A stretch of 64,000 nt of DNA from Paracidovorax cattleyae (lineage in GTDB: Bacteria; Pseudomonadota; Gammaproteobacteria; Burkholderiales; Burkholderiaceae_C). This document shows positions 7,178 through 16,770 of the stretch, piece by piece. Under the pieces are notes generated by a model. That model saw only the letters and a program-made list of their open reading frames with translations, was not told the origin of the DNA and did no database searches. A program made the position numbers and the translations under genes. The stretch's first letter is position 1. Every line of letters starts with the position of its first letter. Location of the stretch: assembly GCF_900104515.1 (NCBI RefSeq), contig NZ_FNJL01000012.1, positions 62,001-126,000 on the forward strand, read 5' to 3'.

Positions 7178-8803
7178 TTGTTTTCATTCCTAAATATCGT
7201 TTTAGATCACACCCTCCTGCTATGCCTGGGGCTGTTCGGCATCGTCCAGATCCGGAGCATCAACTACCACGCCAACGAACTCGGCACCAACTGGCTGCCC
7301 AGCGTCCGGGTGCTCGGTGACGTGCGCGCCGTGTTGAACAACGGCCGGCGGGCCGCGCTGCGCAGCATCCTGGAGGCCACGCCGGAAGGGCGACAGCGCC
7401 AGCTCGCGCTGCAGAAATCGACCATGGACGAGCAATTGCCGAAGGTGGTCTCCAGCTACGAGCAGATCATTTCCTCCACGGAAGAGCGCAGGCTCTACGA
7501 CATCTTCCGCGCACAGCTGGACAACTACCGCATCCTCGAACGCCGCTTCGTGGCGCTGCTGGACGAGGGCGGAGCTTCGACAGCCGCGGTCAATGCCCTG
7601 GCGACCGGAGACTCCGCCAAGCTGTTCGCCGACATGACCGAAACGCTGGCGCAACTGGTGAAGCTGAACGAGGATGGCGGCACGGCCGCTGCCGCCGCCG
7701 CGAGCGCCGGATACGACCGCGCCATCCTGGTCTTCAGCATCCTCATCGCCTTTTCGCTCTTCTGCGGCCTGACACTGGCCGTCGTGGTGACGCGCTCCAT
7801 CACCCAGCCACTGGCCACCGGGGTTTCCGTCGCGTCGGCCGTGGCCCGGGGCGATCTCACGTCCTCGTTCCACATCCAGGGCAGGGACGAACCCGCAGCG
7901 CTTCTGCAGGCCCTGCAGCACATGAACGGCCAGCTCGTGTCCATGGTCGGCCAGGTGCGCGACAGCAGCGAAAGCATCGCCACCGGCGCGGCCGAAATCG
8001 CGATGGGCAATGCGGACCTGAGCCAGCGCACCGAACAGCAGGCCGGCAGCCTGGAGGAAACCGCGGCCTCGATGGAAGAACTGAGCAGCACCGTGAAGAC
8101 CAATTCCGACACCGCCCGGGAAGCCAACCAGCTCGCGGCCCGTGCGACACAGGCGGCGGAACAGGGCGGCACCATCGTAGGGAGCGTGGTGGAGACCATG
8201 CAGGCCATCGCGGCCTCGTCGAACAAGATCGCGGACATCACTGGCGTGATCGACTCCATCGCCTTCCAGACCAACATCCTGGCGCTGAACGCGGCCGTGG
8301 AAGCGGCGCGGGCCGGCGAGCTGGGTCGCGGCTTCGCCGTTGTGGCGAGCGAAGTGCGCACGCTGGCACAGCGCTCCGCCCAGGCCGCCAAGGAGATCAA
8401 GGAGCTCATCACGGACAGCGTGGCGAAGGTGGGCAACGGCAGCCAGCGGGCCGGCGAAGCGGGCCGCAGCATGGACGACATCGTCGCGCAGGTCCGCCAG
8501 GTCGGCACCCTGATCAGCGAGATCGCCAACGCCTCGGCCGAGCAGAGCAGCGGCATCGGCCAGATAGGGGAAGCGGTGAACCATCTGGACCAGGTGACGC
8601 AGCAGAACGCCGCACTGGTGGAGCAAAGCGCCGCTGCAGCCGCCAGCCTGCGGTCGCAATCCGAACAGCTCAACACGCTGGTGGCAGTGTTCAAGCTCCA
8701 GGCCCAGGCAACCCCTGCGGCACCAGAGTGGCGTTCCCAGGGTCCGGCCAGGGTGGCGTCGGCCCTCCTGCACGCATACCACCCGGCACTGGCCGCCGCC
8801 TGA
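7178..8803 (+). CDS. Methyl-accepting chemotaxis protein, disrupted start
   Basis: Inner-membrane chemoreceptor signalling to CheA/CheW. Order: remnant of TM1 (LLLCLGLFGIVQIRSI), a periplasmic four-helix-type ligand domain, TM2 near residues 185-207 (AILVFSILIAFSLFCGLTLA), HAMP, and a cytoplasmic coiled coil with the hairpin tip IAFQTNILALNAAVEAARAG. No C-terminal CheR-binding pentapeptide. The only in-frame start is a TTG at 7178 whose first ~10 codons (FSFLNIVLDH) come from the AT-rich islet. Homologues normally begin with a basic stretch and a full TM1, so the native start was probably replaced by the insertion. It may be poorly expressed or non-functional. Confidence 0.85.
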   Translation: MFSFLNIVLDHTLLLCLGLFGIVQIRSINYHANELGTNWLPSVRVLGDVRAVLNNGRRAALRSILEATPEGRQRQLALQKSTMDEQLPKVVSSYEQIISSTEERRLYDIFRAQLDNYRILERRFVALLDEGGASTAAVNALATGDSAKLFADMTETLAQLVKLNEDGGTAAAAAASAGYDRAILVFSILIAFSLFCGLTLAVVVTRSITQPLATGVSVASAVARGDLTSSFHIQGRDEPAALLQALQHMNGQLVSMVGQVRDSSESIATGAAEIAMGNADLSQRTEQQAGSLEETAASMEELSSTVKTNSDTAREANQLAARATQAAEQGGTIVGSVVETMQAIAASSNKIADITGVIDSIAFQTNILALNAAVEAARAGELGRGFAVVASEVRTLAQRSAQAAKEIKELITDSVAKVGNGSQRAGEAGRSMDDIVAQVRQVGTLISEIANASAEQSSGIGQIGEAVNHLDQVTQQNAALVEQSAAAAASLRSQSEQLNTLVAVFKLQAQATPAAPEWRSQGPARVASALLHAYHPALAAA

Positions 8804-8991
8804 CCGGCCGGCACTGCGGCAGGGGCCGGGCAGCCAGAGGGTCACCACGCTGTCGTTCACGGCAGGGCCAGTGGCGCGGCGGCCTCCGACACGCTCCGGG
8901 AGACATCGCGGGCACAGTGTGCGCAAACGCACCGACACGCCACGGCGGCGGCGTGCACACTGCGGGCATCGATCACTCACCCGCTACCGCC

Positions 8992-8996
8992 AGGAG
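8992..8996 (+). promoter_or_regulatory. Ribosome binding site of DoxX gene
   Basis: AGGAG seven bases before the ATG at 9004. It decides the start against a frame open for about 90 codons upstream. Confidence 0.7.
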
Positions 8997-9003
8997 CACT
9001 GCC

Positions 9004-9480
9004 ATGACCCCCTCGACCGCATCCACCCGAACCATGAACCCCGTACGCCCCGGTTCGGCGGCCACCCAGGCCGCTGCACCGGCCCTGGACGACGCGGGCA
9101 AGCTTGTGCTGCGCCTGGCGCTGGGCGTGCTGATCCTGCTGCACGGCCTCTTCAAGCTGCAGAACGGCGCCGGATTCATCACGGGCATGCTGGAAAAGGC
9201 CGGCCTGCCGGGCGCACTGGGCTATCTCGTGTACGTCGGCGAAATCCTGGCGCCCCTGCTGGTCATCGCCGGCATCGCCACCCGCGCGGGCGCTGCCATC
9301 ATCTTCGTCAACATGGTGGTGGCGATCGGCCTCGTCCACATGGGCCAGCTGTTCACGATGACGCAGCAGGGCGGCTGGGCTCTGGAGCTACAGGGCATGT
9401 ACCTGTTCGGCGCCCTCGCCGTGATGCTGCTCGGGGCCGGCCGGTACGGCCTGGGCGGCGTGCACGGCCGCTTCAACTGA
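9004..9480 (+). CDS. DoxX family membrane protein
   Basis: A 158-residue DoxX/YphA-type inner-membrane protein with about four hydrophobic segments, including LGVLILLHGLFKLQNG, GEILAPLLVIAGIATRAGAA and MYLFGALAVMLLGAGRYGLG. Members are linked to thiol/redox stress or quinone-coupled oxidation, but the exact role is unsettled. The ATG at 9004 was chosen because AGGAG lies at about 8992-8996, 7 bp upstream, and because it starts a normal-length protein. It is followed convergently by the peptide transporter operon. Confidence 0.88.
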   Translation: MTPSTASTRTMNPVRPGSAATQAAAPALDDAGKLVLRLALGVLILLHGLFKLQNGAGFITGMLEKAGLPGALGYLVYVGEILAPLLVIAGIATRAGAAIIFVNMVVAIGLVHMGQLFTMTQQGGWALELQGMYLFGALAVMLLGAGRYGLGGVHGRFN

Positions 9481-9520
9481 CCGCCCGCCCCCGCTCAGGG
9501 GCATTTTGCTCGCGTGGCCC

Positions 9521-10591
9521 TCAGGCGGCCTGCGCAGCCGCCACCCGAGGAATCCGCCCCTCTTCGATGCCGTGGCAGGCCGCGCGCACGCCGCCGTCGT
9601 CGATGAGCTGCGGCCGCTCGGTGCGGCAGCGGTCGTTGGCATGGGGACAGCGCGGGTTGAAGGCGCAGCCGGGGGGTGGATTGAGCGGATTCGGCACTTC
9701 GCCCTGCACGGGCGTGCGCGCGCGGCCCGTGTCGTGCATTTTCGGGATGGCGTCCAGCAGCATGCGGGTATAGGGATGGCGCGGCGCGGCGAAGAGCTCG
9801 CGCTTGTCGGCCAGCTCCACCAGGCGCCCCAGGTACATCACCCCCACCTGGTCGCTCACGTGGCGCACCACGGCGAGGTTGTGGCTGATGAACAGGTACG
9901 TCAGGTGCCGCTCACGCTGCAGGTCCTTCATGATGTTGAGCACCTGCGCCTGCACGGACACGTCCAGCGCCGACGTGGGCTCGTCGCACACCAGGAACTC
10001 CGGTTCGGTCGCCAGCGCCCGTGCGATCGAGATGCGCTGCCGCTGCCCACCCGAGAACTGGTGCGGGTACTTGGCCATGTCCAGCGGCGACAGCCCCACG
10101 GACTGCAGCAGTTCGCCCACGCGCTGCCGCAGCCGGGCCTTGGCGGTGATCAGGCCATGCTCGCGCAGAGGCTCACCAATGATGTCCTCCACGATCCAGC
10201 GCGGGTTCAGGCTCGCGTACGGGTCCTGGAAGATCATCTGGATGCGCTGGCGCATGGCGCGGGCATCCCGTCCCTTGAATGCCGCATGGGCGTCCTGCCC
10301 GTCGAAGGTGAGTCCACCGCGGGTCGGCTCGTACAGTCCCACGAGCAGCCGTGCCACCGTGCTCTTGCCGCAACCGGACTCGCCCACCAGCGCAAGGGTC
10401 TTGCCCTTCTCGATGGTGAGGCTCACGCCGTCCACCGCATGCAGCAGCGTGCGTGGCTTGCGCTCCAGCACGCGGTTGAGCCACGGTGCGGAGACGTCGA
10501 AGGTCTTGGCGAGGTCGTGCGCCTGCACCAGCGGCGCGGTGGCGGTGACGGTGGTGGCGTTCTTCGGGGGGGTGTGCACGGTTTCGCTCAT
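9521..10591 (-). CDS. dppF: Dipeptide/oligopeptide ABC transporter ATPase, DppF-like
   Basis: Second ATPase of a Dpp/Opp-type importer. The 356-residue protein has Walker [10 protein letters not shown], signature FSGGQRQRI, Walker [12 protein letters not shown] and a C-terminal peptide-transporter extension with the cysteine motif [14 protein letters not shown] found in OppD/DppD/DppF (possible FeS or metal site). The start MSETVH at 10591 overlaps the stop of the preceding dppD by 4 bp (ATGA), so the two are translationally coupled. It is the last gene of a six-gene operon read leftwards from 16561. Which peptides are carried cannot be told. Confidence 0.93.
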   Translation of the reverse strand: MSETVHTPPKNATTVTATAPLVQAHDLAKTFDVSAPWLNRVLERKPRTLLHAVDGVSLTIEKGKTLALVGESGCGKSTVARLLVGLYEPTRGGLTFDGQDAHAAFKGRDARAMRQRIQMIFQDPYASLNPRWIVEDIIGEPLREHGLITAKARLRQRVGELLQSVGLSPLDMAKYPHQFSGGQRQRISIARALATEPEFLVCDEPTSALDVSVQAQVLNIMKDLQRERHLTYLFISHNLAVVRHVSDQVGVMYLGRLVELADKRELFAAPRHPYTRMLLDAIPKMHDTGRARTPVQGEVPNPLNPPPGCAFNPRCPHANDRCRTERPQLIDDGGVRAACHGIEEGRIPRVAAAQAA

Positions 10592-11586
10592 GACACGGCT
10601 TCCTGGATGGCGGCGGAGGCGTTCGGCACGGCGGCATGCAGCCAGCACGCGGCGCGCGTCGGCCCGGCGGGCAGCAGCTCCGGCCGCTCCGTGCGGCAGC
10701 GGTCGAAGGCATGCGGGCAGCGCGGGTTGAAGGCGCAGCCCGGTGGAATGGCATTGAGCCGCGGCATCGCACCGTCGATCTGGTTGAGGCGCTCGCGGTC
10801 CTGCTCCATGTCGGGGATCGACGCCATCAGCCCCGCCGTGTAAGGGTGCGCGGGGTGGTTGATCACTTCATGCACCGGGCCGATCTCCGCCACGCGGCCC
10901 GCGTAGAGCACGGCCACGCGGTCGCAGGTCTCGGCGATCACGCCCATGTCGTGCGTGATGAGCATCACGGCCGCACCGCGCGATTTGCAGATGTTCTTCA
11001 GCAACTGGATGATCTGCGCCTGGATCGACACGTCCAGCGCGGTGGTGGGCTCGTCGGCCACGATGAGCTGGGACTCGGCCGCCAGCGCCAGCGCGATCAC
11101 CACCCGCTGGCGCATGCCGCCCGAGAACTGGTGGGGATAGTGGTCCACCCGTTGCTCCGCCGCGGGAATGCCCGTGTCCTTGAGCAGCTGGATCGCCCTG
11201 CGCCGCGCTTCCGCGGCATTCACCGGCAGGTGCGCCTGGATCGTCTCGGCCAGTTGCCGGCCGACGGTGTAGAGCGGGTTCAGCGAAGTGAGCGGATCCT
11301 GGAAGATGGCGCCGATGCGCCGCCCACGCACGTGGCGCATCTTCTGCGGCGGCAGGTCGTCGATGCGTTCGCCCTGCAGCAGGATCCGCCCGCCCGCGAC
11401 GCGCCCCGGCGGCTCCAGCAGCCCGATGATGGCCGCACCGGTCAGCGACTTGCCCGCCCCCGACTCGCCCACCACGCCCAGGATCTCGCCCGGCGCGATC
11501 GAAAAGGAAATGTCGTCCAGCGCCCGCAGCGTGCCGCGGCGTCCTGGAAATTCGACGACGAGGTTCTCGACTTCAAGAAGGGACAT
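10588..11586 (-). CDS. dppD: Dipeptide/oligopeptide ABC transporter ATPase, DppD-like
   Basis: First ATPase of the importer, 332 residues from MSLLEVENL at 11586. Walker [13 protein letters not shown], signature FSGGMRQRV, Walker [12 protein letters not shown], and the C-terminal [14 protein letters not shown] motif. The frame is open 10 codons further to 11616, but MSLLEVENL fits the family. Upstream, a copy of the dispersed repeat separates it from dppC; downstream it overlaps dppF by 4 bp. Confidence 0.93.
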   Translation of the reverse strand: MSLLEVENLVVEFPGRRGTLRALDDISFSIAPGEILGVVGESGAGKSLTGAAIIGLLEPPGRVAGGRILLQGERIDDLPPQKMRHVRGRRIGAIFQDPLTSLNPLYTVGRQLAETIQAHLPVNAAEARRRAIQLLKDTGIPAAEQRVDHYPHQFSGGMRQRVVIALALAAESQLIVADEPTTALDVSIQAQIIQLLKNICKSRGAAVMLITHDMGVIAETCDRVAVLYAGRVAEIGPVHEVINHPAHPYTAGLMASIPDMEQDRERLNQIDGAMPRLNAIPPGCAFNPRCPHAFDRCRTERPELLPAGPTRAACWLHAAVPNASAAIQEAVS

Positions 11587-11654
11587 GGCAGGCCATCCAT
11601 CCGTTATCCGTTGCATTCGGCACGGCGCGTGCCATCGGCGCGGCCCAGGCCAGG

Positions 11655-11750
11655 GCCGCCGCGCAAGGGCCGCCCCGCCGCGCTGGCGGCGTCCACCTTC
11701 CCGTCGCGCAGCGACGAGAGAAGGGGGAAGCGGCGCAGCCGCTCAGGGGG
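11655..11750 (-). repeat. Dispersed intergenic repeat, copy B
   Basis: On the minus strand this reads a C-run then CTGAGCGGCTGCGCCGCTTC, as in copy A, followed by a GTCGCTGCGCGAC palindrome and GACGCCGCCAGC. It fills most of the 178-bp gap between dppC and dppD, so it would be transcribed as part of the operon mRNA and could form hairpins there. Ends are approximate. Confidence 0.7.
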
Positions 11751-11764
11751 TTGTGCTCCATTTT

Positions 11765-12676
11765 TTAGCGCAGGCGAGGGTTCAGCGCATCGCGCAGCCA
11801 GTCGCCCAGCAGGTTCACGGACAGCGCGATCAGCACCAGCATCACGCCCGGGAACACCGTGATCCACCACTCGCCCGAGAACAGATAGTCGTTGCCGATG
11901 CGGATCAGCGTGCCGAGCGAGGGCGACGTGGGCGGAGCCCCGACGCCCAGGAAGGACAGAGTTGCCTCGGTGATGATGGCCGTGGCCACCTGGATCGTGG
12001 CCAGCACCATGACGGGTCCGAGCACGTTGGGCAGCACGTGGCGGCGCATGATCCGCGAGGACGACACCCCCGTCACCCGGGCAGCCTGCACGTACTCCTT
12101 GTTGCGCTCCACCAGGGTGGAGCCGCGCACCGTGCGCGCGTACTGCACCCACCCCGTGAGGGAGATGGAAATGATCAGCACGCCGAAAGCCAGCGACTCG
12201 TGCGCATTGGGGAACACCGCGCGGCCCACCCCGGCGATCAGCAGCGCCACCAGGATCGCCGGAAAGGACAGCATCACGTCGCACAGGCGCATGAGCACCG
12301 CATCGATCCAGCCGCCCTTGAAGCCCGCCAGCAGCCCGAGCGCCACCCCCACCACCACCGACAGCGCGACCGATGCCAGGCCGACGACGAGCGAAATGCG
12401 CGCGCCGTAGATCAGCGCCGAGAGGATGTCGCGTCCCTGGTCGTCCGTGCCGAACGGATATTTCCAGGAACCTCCGTCGCTCCACGCCGGCGGCAGCCGG
12501 GCGTCGCTCAGTTCGAGCGTCGTGAGGTCGAACGGGTTGTGCGGCGCCACCCAGCCAGCGAACAGCGAGCAGAACACGCAGACCACCGCGATCGCCGCGG
12601 CGCCGATGGCGACGGGGGAAGTGCGGAAGCTGTAGCCGACATCGCTGTCGAGCCATCGTGAGAGCGTTTTTTTCAT
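11765..12676 (-). CDS. dppC: Peptide ABC transporter permease, DppC-like
   Basis: Inner-membrane permease of 303 residues with an N-terminal transmembrane segment (SPVAIGAAAIAVVCVFCSLF) and five more in the BPD_transp_1 domain. The EAA loop that contacts the ATPases lies around YVQAARVTGVSSSRIMRRHV. MKKTLSRWLD at 12676 is the family-like start; the frame is open 20 codons further. It lies between the binding-protein gene and dppD in the operon. Confidence 0.93.
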   Translation of the reverse strand: MKKTLSRWLDSDVGYSFRTSPVAIGAAAIAVVCVFCSLFAGWVAPHNPFDLTTLELSDARLPPAWSDGGSWKYPFGTDDQGRDILSALIYGARISLVVGLASVALSVVVGVALGLLAGFKGGWIDAVLMRLCDVMLSFPAILVALLIAGVGRAVFPNAHESLAFGVLIISISLTGWVQYARTVRGSTLVERNKEYVQAARVTGVSSSRIMRRHVLPNVLGPVMVLATIQVATAIITEATLSFLGVGAPPTSPSLGTLIRIGNDYLFSGEWWITVFPGVMLVLIALSVNLLGDWLRDALNPRLR

Positions 12677-12740
12677 CGTGGGATTCGGGAAAGGCGTGGA
12701 GCGGAGCGGCATCTCCACGCGGACGGAACGGATCAACGCG

Positions 12741-14321
12741 TCACTTCGCGAGGCTCATCCACTTGAACGGCATGAAGTTGTCGGCCATCTGCACCAGCGC
12801 CACCTTGCGCGACACGCCCCAGGCCAGGGCCTGCTGGTGCAGCGGTATGTGGCCCACGTCAGCCGCATGGATCTCGAAGGCTTCGCGGATCATCGCGTCG
12901 CGCCGGGCCTTGTCGGTCTCCGACTGCACCTGCTGCGTGAGCTGGTCCACCCTGGGGTTGCAGTAGCCGCCCAGGTTGAACTGCCCGGCGCCCTTGTCGT
13001 CCACGCAGGCCATCAGCGCATTCATCGCGTTGTGCGCGTCGTAGGTGGCAGGCATCCAGCCCAGCATGTAGAAACTGGTATCCCGCCGCAGCACCTTGGG
13101 GAAGTAGGTGCCCTTGGTCTCCGCCTGCAGGTTCACTTTCACGCCGATGCGCGCCAGGTTGGCGGCCACGGCCTGGCAGATGCGCGCATCGTTCACGTAG
13201 CGGTCGTTCGGGCAGTTCATGCCCACCTCGAAGCCGTTCGGATAGCCGGCCTCGGCGAGCAGCCTGCGCGCTGCGTCGGCATCGTAGGGCAGCCGCTTGA
13301 TGTCGGGCTGGAAGCCGTTGACGCCCGGGCCGACCAACAGCGCCGAAGGATTAGATGCGCCGCGCATCACCGTCTTGCGGATGCCGTCGATGTCGATGGC
13401 CTGGTAGAAGGCCTGGCGCACGCGCTTGTCCTTGAACGGGTTTTTGCCCTTCACGCTGGAATACAGCAATTCGTCGCGCTTCTGGTCCATGCCCAGGAAG
13501 ATGGTGCGCAGCTCGGGCCCGGTCACGGCGCGCGTGAGCGGGCTCGTGTTCACGCGCTCGATGTCCTGCACCGGCACGGGCTCCATCACGTCCACCTGGC
13601 CCGAAAGCAGCGCCGCGACGCGCGTGGCGTCGTTGCCGATGGGCGTGAACACCACCTCGGCCACGTTGCCCTCGATCGCCCCCCAGTACTGCGGGTTGCG
13701 CGTGAACACCGTGCGCACGCCGGGCTGGCGCTCGCGCAGGCGGAACGGCCCCGTGCCGTTGGCCCGGAACGACGCCGCGTTCTCCACGCCCTTGCGCCGG
13801 TCCACCGGCTCGACGGCATGGTTCGCCTCGCACCACTTGCGGGACATCATGTACACGAGCGCGAGCACGTCGGGCAGGATCGGGTACGGGGACCTGGTCT
13901 CGATCTCGACCGTGTAGTCGTCCACCTTGCGCACTTCCTTGAAGTCGTTGGTGTACGTCTTCATGTCCGAGCTCCCGGCCTGCGTGCGCGCCAGCGAGAA
14001 CAGCACGTCGTCGGCGGTGAACGGGCTTCCGTCGTGGAAGCGGACGCCCCGCCGCAGCTCGAACCGCCACACTGTGGGCGAAGTCTGCGTCCACCGCGTC
14101 GCCAGTGCCGGCGCCAGGCTCAGGTCCTTGTTGCGGCCCACGAGCGGCTCATAGACATTGCCGGTCACGCTGAGCTGCAGGCTCTCGTTCAGGGAATGCG
14201 GATCCATCGACAGCGCGTCGCCCTGGTTGGCGACCCGGATGGTCTGCGCTCCCGCCATGCAGGCCGCCGCGACCAGGGATGCGCCGATGGCGGCGCGCAA
14301 TGCCGTGCGTGGGAAATTCAT
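12741..14321 (-). CDS. dppA: Peptide ABC transporter substrate-binding protein
   Basis: Periplasmic family 5 solute-binding protein of 526 residues. The signal peptide runs about MNFPRTALRAAIGASLVAAA...AGAQ, and the mature protein begins near TIRVANQGDALSMDPHS. Later blocks typical of DppA-type proteins include DDVLFSLAR and DKRVRQAFYQAIDIDGI. The ATG at 14321 was chosen over the one at 14327 because GAGGG ends about 7 bp before it. It captures the substrate for the DppBCDF complex; the neighbouring M20 amidohydrolase suggests an acylated amino acid or small peptide. Confidence 0.92.
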   Translation of the reverse strand: MNFPRTALRAAIGASLVAAACMAGAQTIRVANQGDALSMDPHSLNESLQLSVTGNVYEPLVGRNKDLSLAPALATRWTQTSPTVWRFELRRGVRFHDGSPFTADDVLFSLARTQAGSSDMKTYTNDFKEVRKVDDYTVEIETRSPYPILPDVLALVYMMSRKWCEANHAVEPVDRRKGVENAASFRANGTGPFRLRERQPGVRTVFTRNPQYWGAIEGNVAEVVFTPIGNDATRVAALLSGQVDVMEPVPVQDIERVNTSPLTRAVTGPELRTIFLGMDQKRDELLYSSVKGKNPFKDKRVRQAFYQAIDIDGIRKTVMRGASNPSALLVGPGVNGFQPDIKRLPYDADAARRLLAEAGYPNGFEVGMNCPNDRYVNDARICQAVAANLARIGVKVNLQAETKGTYFPKVLRRDTSFYMLGWMPATYDAHNAMNALMACVDDKGAGQFNLGGYCNPRVDQLTQQVQSETDKARRDAMIREAFEIHAADVGHIPLHQQALAWGVSRKVALVQMADNFMPFKWMSLAK

Positions 14322-14331
14322 CGTCATACCC

Positions 14332-15579
14332 TCAGACCGCTGCCAGCGGCATCGCCTGCTCGACCAGGCCCGCATGCAGCGCGGCGCCCAGGGGCAGGAT
14401 CTCGTCGTTGAAGTCGTACCGGCCGTTGTGCAGCGCGCTGTGGCCGGGCCCGGTGCCCTGCCCGATGCGCAGGTAGGCGCCCGGCTTGCTCTGCAGCATG
14501 AAGGAGAAATCCTCCGCCCCCATGCTGGGCTCGAGGTCGCGCACCACGTTCTCGGCGCCGACCAGCGACACCGCCACGTCCCCCGCGAACTGCGCGTCGC
14601 TCTCGGTATTGATGGTCGCGGGATAGATGCGCTCGTAGCGCACGGTGGCCGTGGCGCCGAAGCCCAGCGCCACCGCGCCGCACAGGTCCTTGAGGCGCTG
14701 CTCGATCATTTCCTGCACCGCGGGCGAGAACGTGCGCACCGTGCCCACCAGCGTGGCCGTGCCGGGCAGCACGCTGAACGCGCCCAGGTCGCCCGCCTGC
14801 ATCGCGCACAGGCTGATCACCGCGCTGTCGAGCGGCCGCACGTTGCGCGAGACGATGCCCTGCACCGCGGTGATGATGTGGGCGGCCACCAGCACCACGT
14901 CCACCGTCTGGTAGGGGTGGGCGCCATGGCCTCCACGGCCCGTGATCTCGATGGTGATGCGGTCGGCCGAGGCCATCATCGCCCCGGAATTGAGGCCGAT
15001 GGTGCCCGGCCGCATGGCCGGCCAGTTGTGCATGGCATAGACCGACTGCACGGGAAAGCGGTCGAACAGGCCGTCCTCGATCATCACGCGCGCACCGCCG
15101 AAGCCCTCCTCGCCGGGCTGGAAGATGAGCACGGCCGTGCCGTCGAAATGGCGCGTGGCGGCAAGGTAGCGCGCGGCCCCCACCAGCATGGCCGTATGGC
15201 CGTCATGGCCGCAGCCATGCATGAGCCCGGGCTTGCAGGACTTCCAGGTGAACTCGTTCTGCTCCGACATGGGCAGGGCGTCCATGTCGGCCCGCAGGCC
15301 GATCATGCTGCCGCTGGAACGGCTGCGGCCATGGATCACCGCCACGATGCCGGTGCGGCCGATGCCGTCGTGGATCTCGTCCACCCCGCAGACCTTGAGC
15401 GCCTCTTTCACGCGCGAGCCCGTGTACACCTCCTCGAAACCCAGTTCGGGATGGGCATGCAGGTCGCGGCGGAACGTGGTCAGCTCGGGATGGAACTGCG
15501 CGATGTGGGCGAAGGCGCGTCCGCCGGCCCGCAGGCGGGGGGATGCGGACGGTGCCGGCTTGGCTGCTGTGACCGCCAT
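14332..15579 (-). CDS. M20 family amidohydrolase, hippurate hydrolase-like
   Basis: Zinc-dependent amidohydrolase of 415 residues that would remove the acyl group from N-acyl amino acids or cleave small peptides. Metal and catalytic blocks are in place: GLRADMDALPM, GLMHGCGHDGHTAMLVGAA, FQPGEEGFGGARVMI and, near the C-terminus, EPSMGAEDFSFML. The dimerisation domain has GRGGHGAHPYQTVD. No signal peptide, so cytoplasmic. It begins 1 bp after the dppB stop and ends about 10 bp before the binding-protein gene. The peptide transporter probably feeds this enzyme. True substrate unknown. Confidence 0.9.
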   Translation of the reverse strand: MAVTAAKPAPSASPRLRAGGRAFAHIAQFHPELTTFRRDLHAHPELGFEEVYTGSRVKEALKVCGVDEIHDGIGRTGIVAVIHGRSRSSGSMIGLRADMDALPMSEQNEFTWKSCKPGLMHGCGHDGHTAMLVGAARYLAATRHFDGTAVLIFQPGEEGFGGARVMIEDGLFDRFPVQSVYAMHNWPAMRPGTIGLNSGAMMASADRITIEITGRGGHGAHPYQTVDVVLVAAHIITAVQGIVSRNVRPLDSAVISLCAMQAGDLGAFSVLPGTATLVGTVRTFSPAVQEMIEQRLKDLCGAVALGFGATATVRYERIYPATINTESDAQFAGDVAVSLVGAENVVRDLEPSMGAEDFSFMLQSKPGAYLRIGQGTGPGHSALHNGRYDFNDEILPLGAALHAGLVEQAMPLAAV

Positions 15580-15580
15580 G

Positions 15581-16561
15581 TCAGTGCCCTCCTGCCTTGC
15601 CCACCCGCAGTCGCGGATCGACCGCGAAATACAGCAGGTCCACGACCAGGTTGATCACCACGAAGATCAGGGCGATCAGGCAGAGGTAGGCGGCCATCAC
15701 GGGAATGTCCGCGAACGTCACCGCCTGGATGAAGAGCAGGCCCATGCCGGGCCACTGGAACACCGTCTCGGTGATGATGGCGAAGGCGATGAGGCCGCCG
15801 AGCTGCAGCCCGGTGATCGTCATCACCGGCACCAGCGTGTTCTTCAGGGCATGTCCAAAATGGATGGCCCGGTCGGACAGCCCGCGGGCGCGGGCGAACT
15901 TGATGTAGTCGGTGCGCAGTACCTCCAACATTTCGGCGCGCACGAGGCGCATGATGAGCGTGAGCTGGAAGATGGCCAGCGTCACCGCCGGCAGCGTGAT
16001 GTGGTGCCAGCCCTTGGCGTTGAGCAGGCCCGTGCTCCACCAGCCGACCTGCGTCACCGGCCCGCGCCCGAAGCTCGGGAACCAGCCCAGGTGGACGGCG
16101 AACACGAGAATCAGCAGGATGCCGATCAGGAAGGTGGGCAGCGACACCCCCAGCAGCGACAGCGTCATGAACAGCTGGCTCGTGAACGTGCCGCGGCGCA
16201 GCGCCGCATAGACCCCCATGGGCACGCCGACCACCAGGGCCAGAACGGCGGCGACCAGCGCCAGCTCCAGCGTGGCCGGGAACCGCTCGGCGATGAGGCT
16301 GGACACCTTGGCGCCCTGCCGGAGGCTCAGTCCGAACTCGCCCTGCGCCGCATTCACGAGGAAGTGCCAGAACTGCACGATGAAGGGCTGGTCCAGCCCG
16401 AGTGCCGCCCGCATCTCCCGGATCTGGTCCGGCGTGGCGTCCTGCCCGAGCAGGAAGGTGACGGGATCGCCCACATACTGGAACAGCATGAAGGAGATGA
16501 AGGCCACCGCGACCATGACGATCACGGCCTGGATGAGGCGTCTCAGAATGAAGGCAAGCAT
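15581..16561 (-). CDS. dppB: Peptide ABC transporter permease, DppB-like
   Basis: Inner-membrane permease of 326 residues. The N-terminal segment LRRLIQAVIVMVAVAFISFM is typical of DppB/OppB, and the EAA loop lies around DYIKFARARGLSDRAIHFGH. It is the first gene of the leftward operon dppB - amidohydrolase - dppA - dppC - dppD - dppF. The promoter should lie in 16562-16770. Confidence 0.93.
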   Translation of the reverse strand: MLAFILRRLIQAVIVMVAVAFISFMLFQYVGDPVTFLLGQDATPDQIREMRAALGLDQPFIVQFWHFLVNAAQGEFGLSLRQGAKVSSLIAERFPATLELALVAAVLALVVGVPMGVYAALRRGTFTSQLFMTLSLLGVSLPTFLIGILLILVFAVHLGWFPSFGRGPVTQVGWWSTGLLNAKGWHHITLPAVTLAIFQLTLIMRLVRAEMLEVLRTDYIKFARARGLSDRAIHFGHALKNTLVPVMTITGLQLGGLIAFAIITETVFQWPGMGLLFIQAVTFADIPVMAAYLCLIALIFVVINLVVDLLYFAVDPRLRVGKAGGH

Positions 16562-16695
16562 CGTAGGAGCGGCAGATAAGCAGGCATGCTAGCAGGGCGC
16601 ACGGCCACCGCATGCAATACCCGCGCCATCGCGGACGTTTGTCGGTTCACACCCGGCACCGGCCCGGAAACGGGCATGGGCCGGGCCGGATGGAC

Positions 16696-16732
16696 GCATG
16701 CCCTCCGGCCAGTGAATGGCCGGAGGGCATGC
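16696..16732. repeat. Perfect 15-bp inverted repeat upstream of dppB
   Basis: GCATGCCCTCCGGCC, a 7-base loop, then its exact reverse complement. There is no T-run on either side, so it is not a classical intrinsic terminator. It sits between the porin terminator and the dppB promoter region, and could be a read-through barrier, a leader hairpin or a protein-binding palindrome. Confidence 0.65.
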
Positions 16733-16770
16733 AGACTTGCGCGACCACCGTACGGCAGGATTCTCACTGC

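Larger units (their letters stand above)
4963..7204. other. AT-richer acquired islet
   Basis: Base composition falls sharply compared with the GC-rich flanks, with runs such as TTTTTTTT and many A/T-ending codons. The left edge is the IS630 remnant. The right edge is inside the start of a chemoreceptor gene near 7205, where high GC and family homology resume abruptly. It carries the colicin M-like pair and little else recognisable. Judged to be horizontally acquired by composition and edges; exact ends are inferred. Confidence 0.7.

Noticed and set aside
8728-9003. N-terminal extension of the DoxX gene.
   Set aside because: Arg/Gly-rich with no hydrophobic pattern; a good Shine-Dalgarno points to ATG 9004.
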